A stretch of DNA of 55,889 nucleotides. Origin: Christensenella sp. UBA1259 (GTDB lineage Bacteria; Bacillota; Clostridia; Christensenellales; Borkfalkiaceae). This document shows positions 33,111 through 40,334 of the stretch, one piece after another. The stretch's first letter is position 1. Each line of letters opens with the position of its first letter. The stretch spans positions 1-55,889 of the forward strand of contig DBVR01000003.1 of NCBI GenBank assembly GCA_002308755.1, given 5' to 3'. The notes beneath the pieces are model-generated. The model was given only the letters and a program-made list of their open reading frames with translations, had not been told where the DNA came from and did no database searches. The position numbers were made by a program, and so were the translations under genes.

Positions 33111-33604
33111 ATACCGAAATAACGCCCTTTATACCGCCCAGAGAACCTATAAAAAAAGAAAAATGCGCGGCGGTAACGGGGCACAGAAACCTTAAATACG
33201 GCGTAAATAAAGAAAAATTGACAAACACTCTCGAAAACCTTATAAAAAGCGGGATAAATACCTTTCTTATAGGTATGGCAAGGGGATTCGACACCTATTG
33301 TTTTTACGTTTTGTACGATCTTAAAAAGCGTTACGATATAAAGATAATAGCCTGCGTGCCGTGTGCCGATCAGGCGGCGAAGTTCAACGAGACGGATAAA
33401 GAACTGTATCGGCATTTTTTAAGCGTCGCGGACGATAAAGTGCTTATTTCGGAACTGTATTCTTCCGCCTGTATGCATAAGCGAAACAGGTTTATGGTGG
33501 ATAATTGCAAGGTTCTTATTGCCTACCTGCGGGAAAACAAAGGCGGAACGTATTCCACCGTTAATTACGCCAAGGAAAAAAACGTCGGGATAATCTACGT
33601 TTAA
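33107..33604 (+). CDS. DUF1273/YpsA-like SLOG-fold protein
   Basis: 165 residues. CAAVTGHRNLKYG and FLIGMARGFDTYC are typical of the DUF1273/YpsA family of the SLOG superfamily (nucleotide or nucleotide-sugar-binding Rossmann-like folds); VDNCKVLIAYLRENKGGTYSTV is the later conserved segment. In Bacillus YpsA affects cell division; molecular activity is not settled. It overlaps rsmG by an ATGA and is translated with it. Confidence 0.8.
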   Translation: MNTEITPFIPPREPIKKEKCAAVTGHRNLKYGVNKEKLTNTLENLIKSGINTFLIGMARGFDTYCFYVLYDLKKRYDIKIIACVPCADQAAKFNETDKELYRHFLSVADDKVLISELYSSACMHKRNRFMVDNCKVLIAYLRENKGGTYSTVNYAKEKNVGIIYV

Positions 33605-33699
33605 GTTGTGCCGACGGGAAATATTTACACAATATATAGTGTATATGTAAAAGCGCCGATAAAAAAACCGCAAAATTACGGAATTTAAGTGAAAAACGC

Positions 33700-33833
33700 T
33701 TGACTTTTCCTTGAAAAATAATTTAATATAGATAAGCGAAAATCAGGGACTTTCGGAATCAGCCCTTCCGCAGCGTCGTCGTGAAACGCATTTATAAGGA
33801 ACTGACTTTCTTACAAAAAACAGGAGATCAACC
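33700..33833 (+). promoter_or_regulatory. Promoter and possible L13 leader of rplM-rpsI
   Basis: TTGACT (33700-33705), 18-nt spacer, TAATAT (33724-33729). About 100 nt of leader follow before SD CAGGAG and the ATG at 33834. Firmicutes often place an autoregulatory L13 leader here; the segment with GGACTTTCGG and CAGCGTCGTCG could fold, but I cannot confirm the motif by eye. Confidence 0.4.
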
Positions 33834-34265
33834 ATGAAAACGTATATGGCAAAAAATACCGACGTTGAAAGAAAGTGGTACGTCGTCGACGCGGACGGCG
33901 TGGCTTTGGGGCGTCTTGCGTCCAAGGTCGCGGCGATTCTTCGCGGCAAGCACAAACCGATTTTCACACCCAACGTCGACACCGGCGACTACGTTATTAT
34001 AGTCAATACCGACAAGGTGGTTTTAACCGGTAAAAAGTTGGAAAAGAAATATTACAGATATCACACCGGACATATCGGCGGACTTAAAGAGATACAGTAC
34101 AAAACGCTGATGAAAGAAAAGTCCGACGTCGCGGTTTACGAAGCGGTAAAAGGCATGCTTCCGAAAAACTCTCTCGGCAGAAAGATGCTGACCAAACTCA
34201 AAGTGTATAAGGGTGCGGAGCATAAGCAGGAAGCGCAGAAACCCGAACCGCTGAAACTTAATTAA
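33834..34265 (+). CDS. rplM: Ribosomal protein L13
   Basis: 143 residues, full length. KWYVVDADGVALGRLASKVAAILRGKHKP and GDYVIIVN are diagnostic; AVKGMLPKNSLGRKMLTKLKVY closes the conserved core. An early-assembly 50S protein. Followed 12 nt later by rpsI, the invariant partner. Confidence 0.98.
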   Translation: MKTYMAKNTDVERKWYVVDADGVALGRLASKVAAILRGKHKPIFTPNVDTGDYVIIVNTDKVVLTGKKLEKKYYRYHTGHIGGLKEIQYKTLMKEKSDVAVYEAVKGMLPKNSLGRKMLTKLKVYKGAEHKQEAQKPEPLKLN

Positions 34266-34277
34266 AGGGGAACAGTT

Positions 34278-34691
34278 ATGGCAAAAACCACATCTAAAAA
34301 GAAACTTCAATACTGGGGAACGGGCAGACGTAAGAAAGCCATCGCGAGAGTAAGGGTTATTCCCGCGGGCGACGGCACGATAATCATAAACGGCAAGACG
34401 CTGGACGAATACTTCGGGTCTGACACTTTAAAGTATATAGTTAAGCAGCCCGTTGAACTTTTGGGCGTCGGTGCGAAATACGACATAATAGTCAACGTCA
34501 AAGGCGGCGGACTTACGGGACAGGCGGGCGCTATCCGCCACGGTATAGCGAGAGCGTTCCTTTTAGCGGAAGAAAATTCCCGTGCGGAACTCAAAAAAGC
34601 GGGGTTCTTGACGAGAGATTCCAGAATGAAGGAAAGGAAGAAGTACGGTTTAAAGAAAGCGCGTCGCGCACCGCAATTCTCCAAGAGATAA
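34278..34691 (+). CDS. rpsI: Ribosomal protein S9
   Basis: 137 residues. YWGTGRRKKAIARVRVIPAG, the central GGGLTGQAGAIRHGIARAFL and the C-terminal KKYGLKKARRAPQFSKR (the tail that contacts P-site tRNA) are all present. SD GGGGA. A terminator follows. Confidence 0.98.
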   Translation: MAKTTSKKKLQYWGTGRRKKAIARVRVIPAGDGTIIINGKTLDEYFGSDTLKYIVKQPVELLGVGAKYDIIVNVKGGGLTGQAGAIRHGIARAFLLAEENSRAELKKAGFLTRDSRMKERKKYGLKKARRAPQFSKR

Positions 34692-34708
34692 TTTCAAAGA
34701 AAAAACTT

Positions 34709-34742
34709 TTATCCGCCGCAATTTGCGGCGGATAATTTTTCG
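34709..34742 (+). terminator. Terminator of rplM-rpsI
   Basis: TTATCCGCCGCAA faces TTGCGGCGGATAA across a short loop and is followed by TTTTT. Confidence 0.9.
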
Positions 34743-34756
34743 GCGGAATTTTAAAG

Positions 34757-34785
34757 TTTACAAAAGGGTAAAAAAGTTATATAAT
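34757..34785 (+). promoter_or_regulatory. Promoter of rnpB
   Basis: TTTACA (34757-34762), 17-nt spacer, TATAAT (34780-34785); the mature RNA begins 6 nt later. Confidence 0.75.
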
Positions 34786-34791
34786 AGATAG

Positions 34792-35134
34792 GCAAGCGGA
34801 CCGTACTGCCGCGGAGACGGAGAGAGACCGCCGACGAGGAAAGTCCGAGCGTTTCAGGAACGGGGTGCCGGAGAAATTCCGGTGAAGGCGACTTTAAGGA
34901 AAGTGCAACAGAAAATTACCGCCGCAAGGCAAGGGTGAAAAGGCGGGGTAAGAGCCCACCGCCCCTGCGGTAACGCAGGGGGCTGTGTAAACCCCACCCG
35001 ACGCAAGATTGACAAACCGTTTCTTTGGGAGTTCCGCCGAAACGGTTTAACGAAACATCGCTGGAGAGTAACGGTAACGTTACCCGTAGATAAATGGCAG
35101 TACCAGACAGAACTCGGCTTACAGGTCCGCTTGC
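34792..35134 (+). ncRNA. rnpB: RNase P RNA (class A type)
   Basis: About 343 nt. Helix P1 is formed by GCAAGCGGACC and GGTCCGCTTGC at the ends (11 bp). The conserved core is visible as GAGGAAAGTCCGAGC near the 5' side, AAGGGTGAAAAGGC followed by GTAAGAGCCCACCG, and AGATAAATGGCAGTACC and ACAGAACTCGGCTTACAG at the 3' side. Processes tRNA 5' ends with the RnpA protein encoded 1.5 kb further on. A T-run directly after P1 probably terminates it. P1-P4 layout with ATGGCAG suggests type A rather than the Bacillus type B. Confidence 0.95.
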
Positions 35135-35188
35135 TTTTTTATTCGTTTTGCGGGGAAGAAATAATCGGCGACAAACCACGATAAACCC

Positions 35189-35217
35189 TTGATTTTTTTC
35201 CCGAATTATTATATAAT
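35189..35217 (+). promoter_or_regulatory. Promoter of dnaN
   Basis: TTGATT (35189-35194), 17-nt spacer, TATAAT (35212-35217). dnaN therefore has its own transcript rather than a dnaA-dnaN one. Confidence 0.7.
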
Positions 35218-35274
35218 CTTATAAGTAGGTTATAAATAACCTAAAGCGACTTACTCTTTTACGGAGATCTTATT

Positions 35275-36375
35275 ATGAAACTGATATGCGACGGACTTGA
35301 CCTGTCGGACGCCGTCTTAAAGGTCAGCAAAGCACTTCCCGCAAAAACCCCTAATCCGGTTCTCGAAGGGATAAAGATAAAGGCGGAAGGCGATAAACTC
35401 ATAATTACCGCCACCGACACCGAACTCACCATAACCAAATCCATAAAAGCCGACGTGCTTATGGAAGGGGAAGCGGTGGTCGTCGGCAGATATTTTATGG
35501 ACTTCGTCAAAAAACTCGAAAAGGAGCAGGTGGAACTTTCCCGCCTTTACGACGGGCAGTTGCAGATAAAGTATTCCGATTCCGAAAGCGAGTTGCAGGT
35601 CTATCCCGTGGAAAGTTATCCCGTGGTCAAAAAGGACAACGACGAAAACTTCTTCGAGATAAAAGGTGAAGAGTTAAAAGACGTCGTGGAAAAGACGGTG
35701 CTTGCCTGTTCTACCGACGATTCCCGCCCGATACTTAAAGGCGTTTTAATGGAAGCGAACGGCGACGAACTTACCGCCGTTTCTTTGGACGGGTTCAGGA
35801 TGAGCGTCGTCAAAAAAGAGATAAAGGGCAGTGGGGCGTTTAAGGCGATAATTCCCGCAAGAACGTTAAACGAACTCGTAAGACTTATAGAAAAGGACGA
35901 CGAAACGGTCAGCGTAAGGCTGCAAAAGAACACGCTTTTTGCCGTTATCGACGACACCGAGATATATTCGAGACTTATAGAAGGGGAATTCGTCAAATAT
36001 TCGCACATTATCCCGACGGGGTTCGAAAACTCTCTCACCGTAAATAAGGACGCGCTTTTAAGTAGTTTGGAAAGGGCGACCATCGTCGCCAAAAACGACA
36101 GGTACAACGTCGTTAAGTTCGAGATAAAAGAAGGCGTGATGACGGTTTCGGCGAAATCGGAAGTGGGCTACGTTACCGAAAATGTGCCGATAACGCTTTC
36201 GGGCAAGGACGTTACGATAGCGTTCAACGGCAAGTATCTTACGGAATATCTGCGCATAGTAAAGGACAGCCACGTAAGTCTTAACCTGAATTCGCCGATA
36301 GATCCCTGTATCTTAACGCCTGTGGGAAAGGACGACTTTATTTATCTCGTTCTGCCCGTAAGGATAAACGGCTGA
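35275..36375 (+). CDS. dnaN: DNA polymerase III beta subunit (sliding clamp)
   Basis: 366 residues with the three-domain clamp fold. Recognisable stretches are TPNPVLEGIKIKAEGDKLIITATDTELTI in domain 1, SRPILKGVLMEANGDELTAVSLDGFRM in domain 2 and the C-terminal DPCILTPVGKDDFIYLVLPVR, which closes the protein-binding pocket. It tethers the polymerase to DNA. Unlike the classical dnaA-dnaN pair, it is preceded here by rnpB. Confidence 0.96.
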   Translation: MKLICDGLDLSDAVLKVSKALPAKTPNPVLEGIKIKAEGDKLIITATDTELTITKSIKADVLMEGEAVVVGRYFMDFVKKLEKEQVELSRLYDGQLQIKYSDSESELQVYPVESYPVVKKDNDENFFEIKGEELKDVVEKTVLACSTDDSRPILKGVLMEANGDELTAVSLDGFRMSVVKKEIKGSGAFKAIIPARTLNELVRLIEKDDETVSVRLQKNTLFAVIDDTEIYSRLIEGEFVKYSHIIPTGFENSLTVNKDALLSSLERATIVAKNDRYNVVKFEIKEGVMTVSAKSEVGYVTENVPITLSGKDVTIAFNGKYLTEYLRIVKDSHVSLNLNSPIDPCILTPVGKDDFIYLVLPVRING

Positions 36376-36389
36376 GCGGCGTAAACCGC

Positions 36390-36418
36390 TTGACAAAAGG
36401 GCGTAAAGCCTATAAAAT
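36390..36418 (+). promoter_or_regulatory. Promoter of rpmH-rnpA-yidD-yidC
   Basis: TTGACA (36390-36395), 17-nt spacer, TAAAAT (36413-36418), leader of about 33 nt with SD AAGGAGA. Confidence 0.75.
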
Positions 36419-36457
36419 GTATATTACCGCGTCGCAAGACTTTAAGGAGAAACGTAA

Positions 36458-36592
36458 ATGAAACAGACTTATCAACCCAAAAAGAGACAGAGAAGCAAAG
36501 TTCACGGGTTCAGAAAGAGAATGAGATCCAAAGCCGGCAGGAACGTGTTGAAACGTCGCCGCAACAAAGGTCGTCATAAACTTTCCGCATAG
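36458..36592 (+). CDS. rpmH: Ribosomal protein L34
   Basis: 44 residues, extremely basic: MKQTYQPKKRQRSKVHGF and SKAGRNVLKRRRNKGRHKLSA match L34 along its length. rpmH next to rnpA is one of the most conserved pairs in bacteria and marks the origin-proximal cluster. SD AAGGAGA is 8 nt before the ATG. Confidence 0.98.
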   Translation: MKQTYQPKKRQRSKVHGFRKRMRSKAGRNVLKRRRNKGRHKLSA

Positions 36593-36597
36593 TAAAA

Positions 36598-36996
36598 ATG
36601 CCGAGCGATAACAGGCTGAAAAAACAAAAAGAGTTCGATCTGGTGTTCAAAAAAGGGAAACGGCTGTACGCGGAAACGCTGTGTATGTGCTACGTCCCTT
36701 CCGACAAACTGAAAGTTGGCTTTTCCGTTGGCAAAAAGCACGGCAAAAGCGTCGTCAGAAACAGGTTAAAGCGTATTTTACGCGAGTCTTTCGGAAGTTT
36801 TTCGCAAAGCGTGGAGGGAAACTTCCTTTTTGTTTTTATGCCGAAGCCGCAAAAACCGCAAGAAACGGCGGAAGATTTTTCGGGCGGAAAACTTACCAAG
36901 TCCCGAAAAAAGACCTTAAAATACGGCTATTCTTTCGAGAATATAAAAAAAGACATGGAATTCCTGCTTACTAAAGGCGGATTCCTGAAAAAATAA
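36598..36996 (+). CDS. rnpA: RNase P protein component
   Basis: 132 residues. The RNR motif lies in GKSVVRNRLKRILRESF, and KVGFSVGKKHGKSVV is the preceding conserved strand and turn. It helps the RNA subunit bind pre-tRNA leader. The gene begins 5 nt after rpmH. A region of about 25 residues (GGKLTKSRKKTLKYG) between the core and the final helix is longer than usual. Confidence 0.95.
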   Translation: MPSDNRLKKQKEFDLVFKKGKRLYAETLCMCYVPSDKLKVGFSVGKKHGKSVVRNRLKRILRESFGSFSQSVEGNFLFVFMPKPQKPQETAEDFSGGKLTKSRKKTLKYGYSFENIKKDMEFLLTKGGFLKK

Positions 36997-36997
36997 A

Positions 36998-37231
36998 GTG
37001 TTAAAATTTTTAAGCGTAAAACTCATAAGATTTTATCAGAAATTTTTGTCGAAAGGCGATTGCAGATATATTCCTTCCTGCTCCGAATACGCGGTGGAAG
37101 CGATCTTAAAGCACGGCTTTTTCGTCGGCGCGGCGTTGGGTTTTTGGCGGATACTCCGCTGCAACCCGTGGTCGAAAGGCGGGTTCGACAAAGTTCCCGA
37201 CAAGAAAAGTCTGGTAAAATGGGTTTACTGA
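36998..37231 (+). CDS. yidD: Membrane protein insertion efficiency factor YidD
   Basis: 77 residues. IRFYQKFLSKGDCRYIPSCSEYAVEAI and LRCNPWSKGGFDKVP are the family signature, with the usual conserved cysteines. It assists YidC-dependent insertion. The start is GTG at 36998, one base after the rnpA stop. yidC follows 10 nt later. Confidence 0.95.
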   Translation: MLKFLSVKLIRFYQKFLSKGDCRYIPSCSEYAVEAILKHGFFVGAALGFWRILRCNPWSKGGFDKVPDKKSLVKWVY

Positions 37232-37241
37232 CAGGACGTAA

Positions 37242-38717
37242 ATGAATTTCGGAATAATAAATTTCACGCAGCCCACGATAAGCGGGCTGGCGAGCGTAGT
37301 ATACTGGCTTGTGGGACTGACTTCTTCCGTCGCGGCGGGAGTGGTCCTTTTTACCGTGCTTTTAAAACTTATAACTTTGCCGTTCGACTTTATGTCGAGA
37401 TTTTCCATGCGCAAAAACTCCATAAAAATGGAACAGATGCGTCCGGAACTCGAAAAACTGCAAAAACAATACGCCGACAACAAGTCTTTGTACAGCCAAA
37501 AAATGATGGCGCTTTACAAAAAGAACGGGTATTCTATGTTCGGCGCGTGCCTTCCCACGATAGTTACGCTGGTAATCTTTATTGTCGCCATATCGGCGTT
37601 CAGTTCTTACTCGAAATTCCAGAACCGTAAGTATTTCTACGAAATGTCCTGCGCGTATAACGACGTCATATACGCGGGCTTTTCCACCGACGATAAGTAT
37701 ATAACCGTCGACGAAGACGGCAATCTCGTTTTTGCCGACGCCGAAATAGTCGGCAGTATAGAAGAAAACGAAGGAAGTATCGTTCTGACGCCCGAAGGGT
37801 ACTCGCACACCATTTCGGTAGTTAAGGGTATAGACGGGGCTAACGGGTATTACACCGTAAAAACGTCCGACGGTTACGCAGAGTACAAGAGATTTTTCAC
37901 GGTGGACGGCGGAGAGTATTCTTTCGGCAACAAAGAATATTCGGTTATAGAAGAAAACCTTACCACTACTGCCCTGAAATCGGAAAGAAACAATAACCTT
38001 ACCGTTGACGGCAAGGGGTTCGACGAGTACGAAGGTAGCGGTGCGGCGTTTTTGAAAGAGATAGGAAGTTTAAAATCCGCGGAAACTTTCAGAAACAACG
38101 AATCGTCCTTTTTGTGGGTGAAAAACATCTGGGTGTCCGACGTTTCCTATAAGCACCCCGTCGAAAAGGAGTGGGATACTTTCGTTTCCACCTACGGCTA
38201 CGACAAAGCGAAAAGCAGTATGACGGGAGACGACTATAATCTGCTTATAGAAGACCTTGCCGACGAACAGTCCGCGCCCAACGGGTATTTTATTCTCGTT
38301 GCGCTGACCGCGCTTTCTTCTCTTGCCATGCAACTTATTATTTCGAAGAGTCAGAAAGCGCAGATGGAATTGCAGACGGTTGACGGACAGGGCGCGCAGA
38401 CGCAGAAGATAATGACCTGGATGATGCCGATAATGATGGCGTTTTTCGCCTTTATGTACACGGCGGCGTTTTCCATATATATCATATTGAGTTCGCTGAT
38501 AAGTCTTTGTACGACGCTTATAATAAACAAGATAGCCGACAAAAAATACAACAAAAAAGAAGAAGAAACGGTCATCCGCGGCAGGGTGTACAATCCGCCC
38601 GTAAAAGAAGAACCCAAAAAGGAAGACAAGAAGAAGAAAAAACAGGATATTCCCGACGCGGACTTTTTATCGGGGCTTGCCGACAAAAGGAAAAAGCCGA
38701 GAGGAAGATTGAAGTAA
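37242..38717 (+). CDS. yidC: YidC/Oxa1 insertase with a large extracytoplasmic insertion
   Basis: 491 residues, nearly double a typical Gram-positive YidC. The core is clear: helix 1 (about 17-45), the groove Arg in FMSRFSMRKN (Arg53), the cytoplasmic coiled hairpin (60-95), helix 2 (103-121), then helices at about 346-368, 385-405 and 410-430. Between helices 2 and 3, where the family has a short outside loop, about 220 extra residues occur, rich in Tyr, Ser and Asp. This is not the place of the E. coli P1 domain, which precedes the core. No lipobox is visible at the N-terminus. The tail after 430 is Lys/Glu-rich. Inserts membrane proteins; the role of the insertion is unknown. Confidence 0.93.
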   Translation: MNFGIINFTQPTISGLASVVYWLVGLTSSVAAGVVLFTVLLKLITLPFDFMSRFSMRKNSIKMEQMRPELEKLQKQYADNKSLYSQKMMALYKKNGYSMFGACLPTIVTLVIFIVAISAFSSYSKFQNRKYFYEMSCAYNDVIYAGFSTDDKYITVDEDGNLVFADAEIVGSIEENEGSIVLTPEGYSHTISVVKGIDGANGYYTVKTSDGYAEYKRFFTVDGGEYSFGNKEYSVIEENLTTTALKSERNNNLTVDGKGFDEYEGSGAAFLKEIGSLKSAETFRNNESSFLWVKNIWVSDVSYKHPVEKEWDTFVSTYGYDKAKSSMTGDDYNLLIEDLADEQSAPNGYFILVALTALSSLAMQLIISKSQKAQMELQTVDGQGAQTQKIMTWMMPIMMAFFAFMYTAAFSIYIILSSLISLCTTLIINKIADKKYNKKEEETVIRGRVYNPPVKEEPKKEDKKKKKQDIPDADFLSGLADKRKKPRGRLK

Positions 38718-38750
38718 ATAACGCCGTAAGGCATTAAGGAGTATATTGAT

Positions 38751-39557
38751 ATGCGGTTTACAGGCAAAACGGTCGAAGAAGCGATCGAAAATGGGCTTTC
38801 GGAACTGAACCTTTCCGAAGAAGACGTTAAGATTACGGTGATAGAAGAGCCGGTAAAGGGGCTTTTCGGCAAGGTAAAGAAAGACGCCGAAGTGGAGATA
38901 GAAAAGAAAGCGGAAGGCTTGGGAAAAGCCAAGGAGTTTTTACAGGAAGTCTTAAATATTCTCGATATCACCGCCAAGGTTACGGAAGAAGAAGAGAACA
39001 GGCTGGTTTTGATCACCGACGATTCGGCGGCGGCGATAGGCAGAAGGGGAGAAGTTTTAGACGCGTTGCAAACCCTTGCGGGCGCGGTTGCCAACATCGG
39101 CAGCAAGCAGTATAAAAAGATAGTGGTGGATTGCGAAAACTACCGCGAAAAGAGAGAAGAAACGCTTATAAACCTTGCCAAACGGCTTGAAGCAAAGGCG
39201 ACGGAAACCCACCGCGAAGTGTTTTTGGAACCCATGTCGCCCTACGAAAGAAGAATCATACACACCGCGCTTGCGGACAGTACGACGGTAAAGACTTCGA
39301 GTTCCGGAAAAGAACCGGAAAGATTCGTGGTTATAACCCCCAACGACTTGGATCCCGAATCGAAACCGTACAGGACGGGCGAAAGATTTTCGAAAGATAA
39401 GGGCGGCGCGAGAAACAAAAGAGGCGGCAGAGACGCAAAAGGCGGTAACGGCAAAGGATTTAAGAAGAGTTTCCGCGGCAACGGATTTTCGGAAGAAAAG
39501 CGCAAAGCCCCGTCGGGCTTCGGCACCTATCTCGGCAACAGCCTTAAAGACAATTAA
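38751..39557 (+). CDS. khpB: Jag/KhpB RNA-binding protein
   Basis: 268 residues. The Jag-N domain (1-50: TGKTVEEAIENGLSELNL, EEPVKGLFGKVKKDAEVE), a KH domain around AAIGRRGEVLDALQTLAGAVAN, and an R3H domain with MSPYERRIIHTAL. A Gly/Arg/Lys-rich tail (about 220-255: GGARNKRGGRDAKGG) resembles RGG segments and is longer than in Bacillus. It binds RNA with KhpA and affects cell elongation and division. It lies behind yidC as in most Firmicutes; mnmE and mnmG, which normally follow, are absent. Confidence 0.93.
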   Translation: MRFTGKTVEEAIENGLSELNLSEEDVKITVIEEPVKGLFGKVKKDAEVEIEKKAEGLGKAKEFLQEVLNILDITAKVTEEEENRLVLITDDSAAAIGRRGEVLDALQTLAGAVANIGSKQYKKIVVDCENYREKREETLINLAKRLEAKATETHREVFLEPMSPYERRIIHTALADSTTVKTSSSGKEPERFVVITPNDLDPESKPYRTGERFSKDKGGARNKRGGRDAKGGNGKGFKKSFRGNGFSEEKRKAPSGFGTYLGNSLKDN

Positions 39558-39581
39558 AAACGGATAAAAAATTATAAACAC

Positions 39582-39618
39582 TAAACCCCCGAACGCTTTG
39601 CGTTCGGGGGTTTAATAT
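39582..39618. terminator. Terminator after khpB
   Basis: TAAACCCCCGAACGC pairs with GCGTTCGGGGGTTTA around TTT; AT-rich flanks allow use from both convergent sides. Confidence 0.85.
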
Positions 39619-39631
39619 AGCGCGGCAATAT

Positions 39632-40276
39632 TCACGCGCCGTACTTTGCCATTATTTTAAGGAGCGAAGACAATTTCTCGTTAAGAGCCCGCATAGTGTC
39701 CGCGTCGCCTTCTCTTTCCGCCGTAAGGATAAGGGAGTTAAGTTCGTTTATCTGCCGCCTGTCGCCCGCGGTGAGCGGGAAATAGCTTAACCTTTCTATC
39801 ACGCTTTTGACGTGCGAAACGTCGAGTGCGGGGCGCGTTTTGGGTTTTTCGGGCGGTTCTTCCCGATAGAAAGGTTCTTTTACGGTATGGGGTTCGCGGT
39901 TTTCTTGGTACAGTGCCTTTTCCGCAAGGTCTATGACCTTTAATTCGCTACTGCGGTCGGCGTCGTCTTTTTGCAGGTTCTCTCTCTTTTCTCTTATTCC
40001 GAAAGAAATCGAAAAGAAGAAAAAGCCCAAAAACAGCGTTACGAGAAAGTAGGGCGCGGCGGGTTTAACGACACAGTAGAAAAGATTTATCGCGCATAGC
40101 GAAAAAAGAAAGAAAAGATACCGCAGTTTTTTTATCGCTCCGTAGCCCGTTTTGAAAACCGAACACAAAAGATTCGCTGCACCGAGTAAAATCGCGGCGA
40201 TAAAGGATAACGAAAAAAAGACAGATTCGTCCAAAAAGGTAAAAGCGTTGATAACGTCGTAGAAAATATTTATCAT
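39632..40276 (-). CDS. Unknown membrane protein with cytoplasmic helical domain
   Basis: 214 residues that I do not recognise. Three or four hydrophobic helices occupy residues 15-95. A charged linker rich in Glu, Pro and Arg (100-150) leads to a helical C-terminal part with INELNSLILTAEREGDADTMRALNEKLSSLL. No Shine-Dalgarno sequence is obvious at the chosen start. It stands between convergent khpB and addA, 58 nt behind addA on the same strand, so it may belong to the addBA transcript. Confidence 0.55.
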   Translation of the reverse strand: MINIFYDVINAFTFLDESVFFSLSFIAAILLGAANLLCSVFKTGYGAIKKLRYLFFLFSLCAINLFYCVVKPAAPYFLVTLFLGFFFFSISFGIREKRENLQKDDADRSSELKVIDLAEKALYQENREPHTVKEPFYREEPPEKPKTRPALDVSHVKSVIERLSYFPLTAGDRRQINELNSLILTAEREGDADTMRALNEKLSSLLKIMAKYGA

Positions 40277-40334
40277 ACGTCAACTATTACCGTTTTTTCG
40301 GAGCGAAAAAAAGTAAGTTTTGTAAAAAAAGGTC

